Assembly (NCBI GenBank): GCA_019454045.1
Contig: SKCR01015059.1
Coordinates: 62,001-126,000 of the forward strand
Source of the DNA: Zanthoxylum bungeanum
Taxonomy: Eukaryota > Streptophyta > Magnoliopsida > Sapindales > Rutaceae
DNA length: 64,000 nucleotides
Direction: 5' to 3'
Part shown: positions 1 through 10,170 of the stretch, piece after piece
Layout: every line of letters starts with the position of its first letter
Position numbering within the stretch: the first letter of the stretch is position 1
Made by a program: the position numbers and the translations under genes
Notes under the pieces: model-generated
The model's database searches: none
Seen by the model: the letters and a program-made list of their open reading frames with translations, nothing else
What the model was told of the DNA's origin: nothing

Positions 1-75
1 TATAGTTTTAAAGCCACCATAGATTTTCGTTGGGTTAGAGAGGAATGAAGACTCGCCAAAAGACCGTTAGAGAAC

Positions 76-207
76 ATGAGTGAGTCAGATAATGAGGGTT
101 ATTGCATGGATCAGCTAGAGACTAATCTCACTAAGATTACCAAACAGTTGCAAGTTTTGACCGCTTTTGTGGCCAGTATGACAGTGCCCCGTGCAGGAGG
201 GGCATGA
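76..207 (+). pseudogene. Short gag-like start remnant of a Ty3/gypsy-like element
   Basis: A 43-codon frame opens with MSESDNEG and ends at a TGA at 205-207. It is acidic at the N-terminus, then Leu/Thr-rich (QLETNLTKITKQL), which resembles the helical start of gypsy gag proteins upstream of LTR-like DNA. No zinc knuckle, protease or polymerase follows, because the sequence runs straight into non-coding direct repeats at about 248. I infer a truncated gag start on weak evidence; a chance frame is possible. Confidence 0.25.
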
Positions 208-257
208 AGCTCTGAGAATGTTCGGTGTGAAGAGCCTCCGAACATGATGAGTAATGA

Positions 258-835
258 GATCTCTTTTATTATTTCGTTATCTGCTTTCCGCAAGTTATTT
301 ATTTATATATTGTTAATATAATGCGCATGGGCTAACTATGTTGGATTAAAGGTCCTCCATTTGAGGGAAATGCCTAAGGCTACCTTTACCACGATGTGTT
401 TCCGTACCGAACGAAGTATACTTGATTGAATCTGAAATACGTTAAATCAGGCATATGAGGTCCAATATAGAAGTTGGCATTGGTCGCATCTCTTCTATTA
501 TTTCGTTATTTACTTTCCGCACTTTATTTATTTATGCATTGCTTTTCAGTGAGCATGGGCTAATCATGTGGTTTAAAGGTCCTCTATTTGAGGGAAATGC
601 TTAAAGGCTACCTTTACAACAGTATTTTGTCGCGCCGGGCATACGAGGTCTCATGTAGATATCAGCCTTCATCGCATCTCTTTTTATTATTTCGTTATTT
701 ACTTTTTTGCATATTATTGCTTTGTTTATTCATGCATTATTATCTGACGCGCATGGGTTAATCATGTGAGTTAAAGGTCATTTATTCGAGGGAAATACCT
801 AAAGGGTACCTTTACCACAATGTTTTGTCATGCCC
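258..835. repeat. Three imperfect direct repeats of about 165-225 bp
   Basis: Three successive units run at roughly 258-480, 490-655 and 670-835. Each starts with TATTATTTCGTTAT, continues through a T-rich stretch to GCATGGGYTAA, then AAAGGTC, a TTTGAGGGAAAT-type core and CTACCTTTACCAC. They look like an internal tandem triplication in the upstream part of an LTR. A related sequence, including GGAATACGT and an AGATATGCGAAGTCC-type stretch, occurs once at about 3370-3470, so the expansion is specific to the first LTR-like copy. Confidence 0.7.
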
Positions 836-925
836 TTCTTTTATTGATTGCGTTATGCGTCTTTATCTTGGTTGTTATTTTTCATTTTTATTTTCGCATT
901 CATGCTGTGTTTATGATTGAGTGCT

Positions 926-1509
926 GCCTCTCGCGGTATATCGGATGAAAACCCAGATATAAATTTCACAGCGGTCTGTACTTGGGATACAACTCCACGT
1001 ACCGCCTGAGAAACACACACGTATACCCATGCAGTGAATCAACTTCTTTTTCTTATATTTCATGCATGTTTGCTTCTTTGGTCATGTCTTTTGCTTTACA
1101 TACTTAATCATCTCACTTTATTATTGACGTTTTTTACCATTATTATCTATTTATATTTTTGTATTTCTTTATTTAATATGTTTATGAAATTATGTGCTCA
1201 TTTGTTTTTTTACTTTATTTACTTTTATGGGTGTGCAAACTTGGGTGTTGATTAAATTATCTCGTATGTGTTGCATAAGGCTTGCTTATACTATTGCATA
1301 AATCATTTCATTACAATCGGCATAAGTAAGTGACCATTCCGAACCTAACGGTTTGAGGTCTTCCCTTGCGATGGATGAGTGTGGCCTTAAATCATTTCCC
1401 AGTTCATACTGGGTGGTGGCTCTATTTTATTTCTCCAGTTTATTCCCTTGCGGGCTACTCCGTACTCCCGACCAGGCCATGAGCCCGGACAGCGTCGCCC
1501 ACCTCTGTG
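926..1509. repeat. LTR/leader-like copy 1 of a Ty3/gypsy-like element
   Basis: This block begins with TCGCGGTATATCGGAT and ends near GACAGCGTCGCC. It recurs in direct orientation at 3677-4504. Shared landmarks include AAACCCAGATATAAATTTC, GGGATACAACT, GGGTGTGCAAACTTG, GACCATTCCGAACC and GGTCTTCCCTTGCGA. Near 1405 it reads TGGTGGCTCT where copy 2 reads TTGGCGACTCC; the latter resembles the primer site of Tat/Ogre-type gypsy elements (family knowledge). If so, each copy is an LTR end plus the start of a leader. No coding capacity is seen. Confidence 0.55.
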
Positions 1510-3330
1510 GCATTGCCCACAACAAGCCTATCAAAGTAGGGGCGACTGTAGACACTACATTTTTACATATAGCCCAATGATGAGCCTCGTACGGAGGCAC
1601 TACCTGATAAGTTGCGGAAGTCAGGGGAAACGGACGTCGGAAGGGAAAATTCAACAAATAAATACCTTGCCAAATTTAATTCCTCTGTTTAGTCTCGGGC
1701 TAGCTTGATTGATCTCTGTTTTAAAATATTATCCTCGGGTTTGCTCAGTCGATTCCTGTTTCAAACATTAATCTTGGCCCAAAACCCCCACACCCATCCA
1801 AAGCCCATACGCACCAATCCAAAGCCCCAATGCACCATTATAAAATATAACCTAAACCAAACCCTGAAGCCTAAACTCTTCACACCTCATTTCCCCTTGG
1901 ATTCATGGCAGTAACCAGAAACTAAAACAAAATGAAACCCTAATCTCCTCGGCCACCTTCTTCTTGCTCTCGCCCCTCTCTCCCTCTCGCCTCTCTCATC
2001 TCTCATCCATCTCTCTCGGCAGCCACCTAAGATAACAAATAAGCCTTAAACACCTTAACAACCAGCGAACAAAGAAACAACATGCACCACTTAATCGACA
2101 CTAACAAAACACACATAAACAGCCGAACAAACAAACACAAAAAGCCAAGACACGCAGCCAATACCCTTCTCACCACTCAATCGACACAAAGAACCCACAA
2201 TGCATCCCCACATGTCAAACTTTCAACCAGACCTCACACGATACACAATTTGAACAATAAAGGAACAACCCTTCACCCTTCACTAACACACCAAAACTTG
2301 AACCAAGCTGACACGTGAAACCAAAGATAAGCCACCACCAGCGTAAAGGGCAACGTGGAGCAAAAGAAAAAGCAACGTGAAGACCAAAAACCCACTCGGT
2401 ACTAACACTCACAAATAAAACAGACACCTGGACACATCTGAGAGACTCAGCAATCATCAAAAACATAAACCCAAAAACCACAAACCAAATAGCTCTCCAT
2501 CAACCAACGTAAAACAGAAACCCTAAGCAGCTTTTGGCTTCTCTCTCTCACCCAACACACGTCCCATCTCTCTCACTGAACACACACACACATCACCTCC
2601 TTCACGTAGCACACCACACAGCAGCTGCACACCGACACATTCGACATTCACAAAAGACACAAACCTAAGCCTCTCTCTCTCAAGAGCCACTCACACACAC
2701 TGAACCAAAAACAACACATCAAATAACCCTAACACACGTGAATCACACTCACGGTAAGCAACAAGCACCACTCACTCAACATACGACACACACTCCTCTC
2801 AACTAACTCACACACGGACCACCCTGACATACATATGCACGACACACACACTCAACCATTACAACCCCTCCACCGATTGAATAAAAGCAATAAGTGGCGT
2901 GAGCAGCACCAAAAAACACACCAAAACAACGCCTACAGCCAGCCATCAAAACTAAGCCAGAACGTGACAAAACCAAAGTGAAAGCCGTGAGCAAACAGCC
3001 ATGACACAAAAACACCAACAAACTGCCCACAAACCATCAATGGTAGTAGCCCCCACATACACTTTAACCGACACAAACTAGCCTTATAAACCAAGAGTAA
3101 ATATGCCCCTAAATCGAGAGTAAACTAGCCTAAAAATAGTCTCTAAAACAACACCTGAAACAGTCCCTCGAACCACCCCAAAAAAGTGAACAAAACAGCA
3201 AAACAACGGGTGAAAATAGAGAAAATAGCGAGTGGAAATAGTGAACTAGCGAACTAGAAAAAACAGCAGAAATGTTAACCCTTCTGATGACTTCCCAACA
3301 CACTCCCGAGAAGTGACTTAAAAGTAAGAT
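1510..3330. other. Non-coding A/C-rich, G-poor tract with CT runs and telo-box motifs
   Basis: No gene is recognised. From about 1780 to 3060 the plus strand is strikingly rich in A and C and poor in G. Pyrimidine runs (CTCTCTC) lie at 1950-2020, 2538-2580 and 2670-2690. AAACCCTAA occurs at 1935-1943 and 2518-2526, and TAACCCTAA at 2724-2732. Telo-box plus CT-tract combinations are typical of plant promoters and 5' untranslated regions. Open frames here are low-complexity by-products. It lies between two LTR-like copies, so it could be the leader or internal part of a non-autonomous gypsy element (inference). Confidence 0.5.
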
Positions 3331-3676
3331 CTGAGGGCACCCTTTGCTATATTTTATTTGGTTATCTTGGAAACGGCATGCTTGGTTGGACGTGGAATAC
3401 GTCCAACCAGATATGCGAAGTCCTACATTGAAAACGGCTAAATTTTTTGGCCACATATTTATTATTTCGCATTTATTTCATATTATTAATCTTTTATTAT
3501 CTCGCATTTAATTTACGCTTATTGTTGTTTTATTGTTCCATATTTATTTTATGTTATTTATCTTCCTTGATGTTTCGTATATTTGTCTCTTCGATTATTT
3601 ATTGTTATATGTATTATCATATTTCATGTATGTCAACATTGGGTTAATGATTACGTTGTGTTAATGATTACGTGTT

Positions 3677-4504
3677 ATCCCTCGCGGTATATCGGATAGA
3701 AACCCATATATAAATTTCGTAGCTGAATCCGAATGGACGGTAGTGCGGTCTGTGCATGGGATACAACTACGCGTACCGCTTGAGAAACACTCATGCATGT
3801 GTTTATGTCATTAGAGATGTTGTTTTTGTAATCTCATTCGAACGCATTCTCGAACGCCACACGAACGTATGTATTCTGCCTCACTCTATTCGAATGCGTT
3901 TACGAACGCTACTCAGACGCATGTATTTGGCCTTACCCCGTTCAAACGTGTTTCTGAACGCTACTCGAACGCACGTATTCTGTTTTACCATGCATCATAT
4001 CCATTCTGTTCGAATACGTTCACGAACGTACACATATTGGAGAGGCTCTTCCTTTATATTTTATGTATGTTTGCCTCTTTGGGTTATTCTTTTGACATTA
4101 TGTAATTAATCATTTCTCTTTATTATTAACTCTTTTATTATTATTATTTATTTATATTTTTGCACTTCTTTGTTTAATATGTTTATGAAATCATGCATTT
4201 GCCTTCATTTTTTATTTACGTTCATGGGTGTGCAAACTTGTGTGTTGATTAAATTATCTTGTATGTGTTTCATAAGACTTGGTTATATTATTGTATAAAT
4301 CCTTTCATTACAATTGGCATAAGTAAGAGACCATTCCGAACCCAAAGGTTTGAGGTCTTCCCTTGCGAGGGGTGAGTGCGGCCTTAAATCATTTCCCAAT
4401 TCACACTGGTTGGCGACTCCATTTATTCTCCGATTTAGTCCCTCGCGGACTACTCCATACTTCCGTCGGGCCACAAGCTCGGACAGCGTCGCCATACCTC
4501 TGTG
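3677..4504. repeat. LTR/leader-like copy 2 of the same Ty3/gypsy-like element
   Basis: This is the direct-repeat partner of 926-1509. It carries a small insertion with GAATGGACGGTAGTG near 3725 and a 52-bp tandem array at 3839-4036 that copy 1 lacks. The T-rich DNA upstream (about 3370-3676) also resembles the DNA upstream of copy 1. The primer-like TTGGCGACTCC lies at about 4408. Homology stops near 4504, where minus-strand copia pol sequence (element E) begins, so this marks an insertion or recombination junction. Confidence 0.55.
3839..4036. repeat. 52-bp minisatellite with GAACG motifs
   Basis: Units lie at 3839-3890 (52 bp), 3891-3942 (52 bp), 3943-4010 (68 bp, with a 16-bp expansion) and a partial unit at 4011-4036. 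Each begins CRAAYRCRTT and contains one or two GAACG words. The array interrupts LTR-like copy 2 and is absent from copy 1, so it arose or expanded after the copies separated. Confidence 0.75.
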
Positions 4505-4519
4505 CTTGTGTTCACACCA

Positions 4520-4990
4520 TCATTTACAAAATTTGATAGATGTCTAACACCTATGTGGCATAATCTCATATGCCATAATTTAGTATTATTTAATTCAAAT
4601 CTTCTACTTGTATTTTCCTATATATTAAAAACATCTCTATATATTTTTAAAACATAGTGACCGTTAGAGAAAGAATATTCACATATCAAATTCTTTTCTT
4701 TATCATAAAAACATAAATTTTCATCCTTAATGTTTATTTTATATCTCTCTTTATCTAATACCGGTAGTCATATTATTTATCTAATAAGGGATGATACATA
4801 ATAACAGTCATGTAACTCTAATTTACATATATTTGGGAGATCTATAACAATTGTTCTTATGTCATTGACATCCAATGTCTCGCCATTGCCAACTCTATGT
4901 TGGATCTCTCATTTATTCAGCATTTTTTAACCCTCATGACCTGCATGAAATTACAAATATGAGTAGGATTGTCGGTGTCTAATACTCATC
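4520..4990 (-). pseudogene. pol: Copia E protease / GAG-pre-integrase remnant
   Basis: The minus-strand translation gives ELHDCYYVSSLIR at about 4840-4795, matching the conserved stretch after the copia protease (family form LxxCYYVPSLxRNIIS). LWHMRLCHIGVRHLSNF at about 4590-4540 is the GAG-pre-integrase zinc-binding start. The protease active site appears degraded: an NPTHIC-like stretch lies near 4950, but the usual DSG is not intact. Stops and frameshifts break every frame. This is a non-functional polyprotein fragment that ends abruptly at the element junction. Confidence 0.75.
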
Positions 4991-5019
4991 CACTATTTAC
5001 AATTAAGGCTAATAAGATG

Positions 5020-5775
5020 TCAATAATAGGAAAAAATACAAAGTGTACATGAGGGTCTTACTTTTCCTTTCAGTTTTGGATCATTATGCGGTCTTGCACC
5101 TTTGCGCTTCTCTGATTTTTTCTTTGATATCTTCTTCTTCCCTGTTTTGATTTTCTTTGACTTCTTATAAGACTTTGAAGAGCTTGTTCTACCATAGAGG
5201 TATAAAATTAGATTGACTTTCTTCAAATCATGCTTCGTCGTACGTAACATGTTATGAAATTCTTTATAACTGGCTTGCATTAAATGCATATGGAAGTTTA
5301 ACATAAAGCCAACATAAGTACCGTGCAAAGAAGACAGAATCAAATTAGGACCTAGACATTCATCAATCATAATACCCTGTAGTTTCAAATATCGAATCTG
5401 GTTCATCTTGTTCAAAATATTAATGTTAAGTGCCCCTCTATCTTTGAGTGTAGCACAGAACAATTCCTTAGACCTCCGATATATTTCTAATTCTTGATTT
5501 TCCTCGAACAACTCTTTAAGTGTTCTTATAATGCTCCAAAGATCAGGTACCTCTATGTATTGTCAGAGCAAACAAGGAACCATCGATCCTAAAATGTAGG
5601 ATTTCACCCTTAGGTTATCATCCTTCCATTTTTCAAAAGTTTCTCATTCTTCGGGAGTGGATTTAGGATCGATTTTAACAGGCAATGGATTGATAGTTAC
5701 ATAGCTTAATTTTTCGAACTCCAAGACAAGGAGGATGTTCATTGCCCATTAAAAATTATTCTCAGCACATTTCAG
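5020..5775 (-). pseudogene. gag: Copia E gag remnant
   Basis: An open stretch of 163 codons runs from 5511 to 5020. Upstream, to about 5775, the frame continues through WKDDNLRVKSYILGSM-like sequence but meets a stop. Recognisable copia gag (UBN2-type) features are LGPNLILSSLHGTY, the Leu-rich EFHNMLRTTKHDLKK, and a Lys/Ser-rich tail (SYKKSKKIKTGKKK) that normally precedes the CCHC zinc knuckle. No zinc knuckle is visible before the frame ends. In an intact element gag forms the virus-like particle. This copy is dead. Confidence 0.8.
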
Positions 5776-6570
5776 TTTATATAATCCAAAAGTCATGTTA
5801 ATGGATTTATTGCAGCCATCTACAAGACAATAATTAAATATTTGTATAATATTTTTCATTTTAATATAAAAACACTAATCGATTATGTAATTTTAAATCT
5901 ATTATTTCCCTCACACTACTTTACATAATTCCGTAATCTCCTTTAATGAAAAAATAGAAATTTAATTATCAAAATTTCATAGCAGGAAGTGGATCCCATG
6001 ACATTTAGTCCAACCTCACACTATCGACGATCTTAGCCTTTATCAACTCATTAGGTAGACCTCCAATGTCAATCACATTCATGTGACTACTAGTTTGGTC
6101 TTTAATCATTTCTTATCCCCACAATAATGATGATATTGGATTAAGACAAGTTCCAGGTGTATAGTTGTCAATATGAACTAATGAGCTTCGTAAGTACACC
6201 CTCACAATAATGACGGTATTGGGTGACTACGTTAACTCATCACGCTAGATATAGTGTTGTACCAAAGCGACCCAAGTTCCAAGCACTTATACCCTCACAA
6301 TAATGATGGTCTTGGGCATAAGTAGTAAGGACTTATTCATCTCCATATTGATAAGACGAATGATATAATAATGCTCCAATATTCCTAATATTAATACTGA
6401 AATAAAATAATCACTGATTACGAGAAATTTATGATAATCAAGTCATATGCTTGGGTCAAAATTAAAATTTTAATTTAAAAACATGCAACGCATATCCAAT
6501 ATGACTCATGCATAATTAAATTAAAATTATCATGGCATAGATTCAAAAGACATGTGTTGTGTGGTAAAAA
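5776..6570 (-). other. Copia E untranslated leader with three hairpins
   Basis: This lies between the primer site and gag of element E. The word CACAATAATGAYGRT occurs three times (about 6120, 6205 and 6297). Each time it is flanked by arms that can pair: 6285-6294 with 6314-6323; 6194-6201 with 6221-6230 (two-base bulge); 6112-6118 with 6138-6145 (one-base bulge). The stems differ in sequence while the loop is the same. No coding capacity is seen. Confidence 0.65.
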
Positions 6571-6586
6571 CTCGTTCGGATACCAT
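6571..6586 (-). other. Primer-binding site of copia E
   Basis: The minus strand reads ATGGTATCCGAACGAG directly after the LTR end. This is a variant of the copia TGGTATCAGAGC site, which pairs with initiator tRNA-Met (family knowledge). It fixes the orientation of E as minus and the LTR boundary at 6589. Confidence 0.75.
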
Positions 6587-6588
6587 TC

Positions 6589-8060
6589 TGTTGGGGCGAA
6601 TGTAGAATCCCCGGGGTCGAATCGGTACCCATGGAGCGAAAGTGCGTCTAACCCTTATATATCTAGCATGGGTGTATTTTTAAAATATTTTAATGAAATA
6701 TCATATTGCATTACGAGTGAAAAACCAAAATGAGAGAAAATCAGAAAAAACATGATCTTTCGGGCGCAAGCAGCTTATGCAGCCAGCATGCTATGCATGC
6801 TTCTTATGCAACATGCTGCTGCACAGCATACGCTAAAGCAACATTTTGTTTTTCATTTTTTATTCATTTTTTAATTTATAAAACCTTAAACACAAATTAA
6901 AATCACCCAAAATAATTTTAATTTCAAAATCAACTAGAACACATGTTATACAACAAACACATATATATGCGTATTTATTTAAATCAAATTAGAAACCAAA
7001 ATAAAATCCCACAATGAAATGACTCATGAACAATCTAGATCAACCAAAGGTGTTTAAGTGATTCTAGAATGACAGCCTTAGCTCCAAGCTATTATCTAGA
7101 GATCTAAACTCTAATTTTATGTTTTTGTCTTCCAAACTCTAATTTTATGGCTATGTCTAACATAAATATTTTGACCCAATTACAAACATATTGTATATAT
7201 ATTTCCAAAGTATCCTAACACAATTAGTTAGCCTAATTTCAACATCAAGCTATGTTATTATGTATCTAATACATAATAACATATTGTTGACATGTCCATG
7301 ATTCTTTACAAAAAATCTTAAACCATTTATGATATATGTGATACACCATAGGTGATCGGCTTTGGCCAAAGTCTCAATAATCATTACTTACTTACATTGA
7401 TATCTAAACCCCTTATGCTATACATACGGGCCGACCGATCCTATCTTGATATGTACTTGATTAACTAGTGCATCGGTTCATACCTAACGAACATCTAGAG
7501 GCTAGACCATGAAAGATTTCTAACATACATGGCATCTAAGTATGGAGGAGCTCACACAAAATCAATGTTATTCTATAGTCAAAAGATCACATATGATACT
7601 CGACTTAAGGAGACTCCTATTGACGATGGTGTGTACTTTCAACTATTAGGAATCACCTGTGAGTCATTCAGTATTCGCTCCAATGAATACCCACATATCT
7701 ATACGAGTTTACAAAGCTCATGATACATCAGGTTAAACCATTGGAACTCCAATTCCAATATATGACATGTGCTAGTCTTCTAGGTTATAGGAATTCGACC
7801 GTATTTCAAAACCAATGATTATGAATATTTACTTTAAGAATAGTTTATAATAGTAATAATATCCCAATGTCGGATTACCTAATGTCTATTATTACTAAAT
7901 AACTTTTATAAGGTCGATGTCATTCTTAGAATATTTATACACTAATCTAATATGCATAATGACATTACCATTAATATGATTTGAAATGAAAATATATTTA
8001 TTTTATTAATAAATAATAAAATATACAATACATTATTCAGTTTTGCTCTCTAAGTAAACG
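6589..8060 (-). mobile_element. 5' LTR of copia E
   Basis: On the plus strand it starts TGTTGGGGCGAATG, which is the LTR's 3' end on the minus strand. Between 7100 and 8040 it matches, in reverse complement, the split LTR F. Examples are the block around 7530-7700 versus 9730-9890 and the block around 7110-7290 versus 37680-37860. The outer terminus near 8050-8075 has diverged and no clean CCAACA end remains, so that coordinate is approximate. A palindrome-rich stretch with repeated GCATGC/TTATGCA words lies at 6770-6840. Confidence 0.75.
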
Positions 8061-9355
8061 AGTGATATGTTTTATGTTACGCTTTTTCTTGTTGTGCATT
8101 CTATATTCTGAGTTTTTTTTCTCTATATAACAATGAATAGAAATGAACCAATTTTATAACATTCAAAAACTGTGGTGTTTAATTACAATAGAAACTATAA
8201 TGGTAGCAATTAACAACAAATTTAAAATATAATCCATTACACCTCTCCAAATTCATAACTGTCGAAGTAAATGTAAATTATTTCGTTAATTAATTCTAAG
8301 AATTAATTCATTTTCAACTACCATAATTAATTTGAAAAATTAATTTTTCTATTACAAGTAGTTGAAGATTAAATAATAAATGAAGTTGCAGTATGTGGCT
8401 AAGTCAATTCTAGTTCAACAGTTATCGTACACAGGACATGATGATACACATTGATCAAATCAATCAGAACTATTATTGAGGAACTTTCCTCTTTAAATAA
8501 TTCCAACTCTGTATCATGTTTACAGCTTACATGCCATGATACCTCGATGCTTCCGGTTGACATGATACTCTCTACTTACATTGATCAATTATTATCATAT
8601 TTACCGTTGATATGATACCTTTCTGTTTATTTTGATAGATAATTTCTCATTCACCCCATCATCATTTAAATACGAATTTAATTATCCTCTACTCACACTA
8701 AATACTAAATTTAATTATAAATTAAATAAATTTATTAGTCATTATATAATTATTAAAGAGAAAAATTCTTCTAAAGCTTTCTCAGCATTCTCTTGGTTTT
8801 ACACAACAAACTTTGTACATGTATTGATAAGATAATTTATGAATTACCACATTTTTATCATTATGATTTTTGAATATTAATTTAGTACATAAATCCTCAT
8901 ATATATGAATATTTCATATCACAATTTTATCAATTTTTATATGTTAATTCATTCAAAAGCGTAATTAACATATGCAATGTTTAATAAAAATAAATGATTT
9001 CGTATTATTAAAATTGAGCTTAAACAAACACTTTAGCTCGACAACCATTTGAAAGAAACTAATACCAAAATCCATTGGGATTTTATTGTTTAATATGTAC
9101 TCGCAGTTCTACTACATGCCACCCATCACTGTAATACGATATTCTAGCATAGAACAATGTCATCGACATAAGTGACATTTTACAATGCCTATATCTAGTC
9201 ATTAACCATTATGGTGCGATCATTTTAATCTCCAAAATGAGACAAATATACTTGATATAATTCTCACAAGCTTCCAAGGTACATGCACATATTATCATCA
9301 TGGTTTTCTTGACACACAATATCGTGTCACCAACTGAATCACTTGACCCTTAGGT
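8061..9355. other. AT-rich intergenic DNA, nothing recognised
   Basis: No transposon protein, LTR terminus or host gene is recognisable on either strand. The segment separates two LTRs of the same copia lineage in opposite orientation (E to the left, F to the right). A TGATACC/ATGATAC word recurs between about 8430 and 8620 without a regular period. Confidence 0.5.
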
Positions 9356-10170
9356 TGTTGGAATTAGTGCTTAAAGCGCCAATCCGAATAATATATTGTA
9401 CATTATATTTTATTATTTATTAATAAAATAACTATATTTTCATTTCAACCTTATTAATGGTAATGTCATTATGCTAATTAGTTTGATATATAAATATGTT
9501 GAGAATGACATCGACCTTAAAATAGTTATGTAGTAATACTGGAAACTGAGTGGTTCGATATTGGGATAGTATTAATATTATAAATTATTTTTAAAGTAAA
9601 TATTCCTAATCATTGGTTTTGGAATACGGTCCAATTCTTATAACCTATAATATTAGCACATGTCGTATATTGGAATTGGAGTTTCAATAGTTTAACCCGA
9701 TGTACCATGACCAAATGAAGCTCGTATAGACATATGGGTATTCGTTGGAGCGAATAGTGAATGAATCATAGGTGATTCCTAATAGTTGGAAGTACACACC
9801 ACCGTCAATAAGAATCTTCTCGATTCGAGTAGCATATGTGATCCTTTGACTATAGGATAACATTGATTTTGTGTGTGATCCTCCATAGTTTGATTCCATA
9901 TATGTTAGAGACCTTTCATGGTATAACTGCTAGATGTTCATTGGGTGTGGACCTATACACTCGTTAATGAAGTGTGTATCAAGATAAGGTCGGTCGGTTC
10001 GTATGTATACCATAAATGGTTTACGTATCCATGTGAATAAGTCACAATTCTTAAGACTTTGGCAAAAATCGATCACCTATGGTGGATCACATATATCAGA
10101 AATGGTGTTCTGGTTAGTTGTAAATAATCGTGAATGTGTCAATAATTTGAGATATGTGCATCAGAACTTG
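9356..10170 (+). mobile_element. Copia LTR F, left part
   Basis: It starts TGTTGGAATTAGTGC, a typical copia LTR start and the counterpart of the D LTR start TGTTGGGGTTGGTGC. It is interrupted by element A after 10170; ACTTG at 10166-10170 is the target duplication, repeated at 36869-36873. No polypurine tract lies immediately upstream of 9356, so it may be a 5' or solo LTR. It is the oldest layer of this nest. Confidence 0.8.

Larger units (their letters stand above)
4505..8060 (-). mobile_element. Ty1/copia element E, left-truncated
   Basis: On the minus strand, in transcription order, are a 5' LTR (about 8060 to 6589), a copia-type primer site (6586-6571), a leader with three hairpins, a broken gag (about 5775-5020), protease remnants and the GAG-pre-integrase motif at about 4590-4530. 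Integrase, reverse transcriptase, RNase H and the 3' LTR are missing because homology ends at about 4505 against gypsy-like DNA. The LTR matches the split LTR F (9356 onward) in inverted orientation, and more distantly the LTRs of element D. Confidence 0.85.

Noticed and set aside
1034..1255. Hydrophobic 73-codon frame resembling a membrane protein
   Set aside because: It arises from T-rich LTR-like DNA (Leu/Phe codons) and is not conserved in the copy at 4040-4250.
2082..3030. Several open frames in the A/C-rich tract
   Set aside because: Low-complexity Thr/His/Asn/Pro products of skewed composition, with no domain or conserved start.
3756..4109. 117-codon frame with Arg/His-rich repeats
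   Set aside because: It is the translation of the 52-bp minisatellite; the period is not a multiple of three and the partner LTR copy lacks it.
7340..7375. TTTGGCCAAAG in the E LTR as part of the leader hairpin family
   Set aside because: Single occurrence, in an LTR of the other lineage, with no matching stem arms.
8632..8835. 67-codon frame in AT-rich DNA
   Set aside because: Asn/Phe/Lys-rich product of AT composition, no homology recognised.
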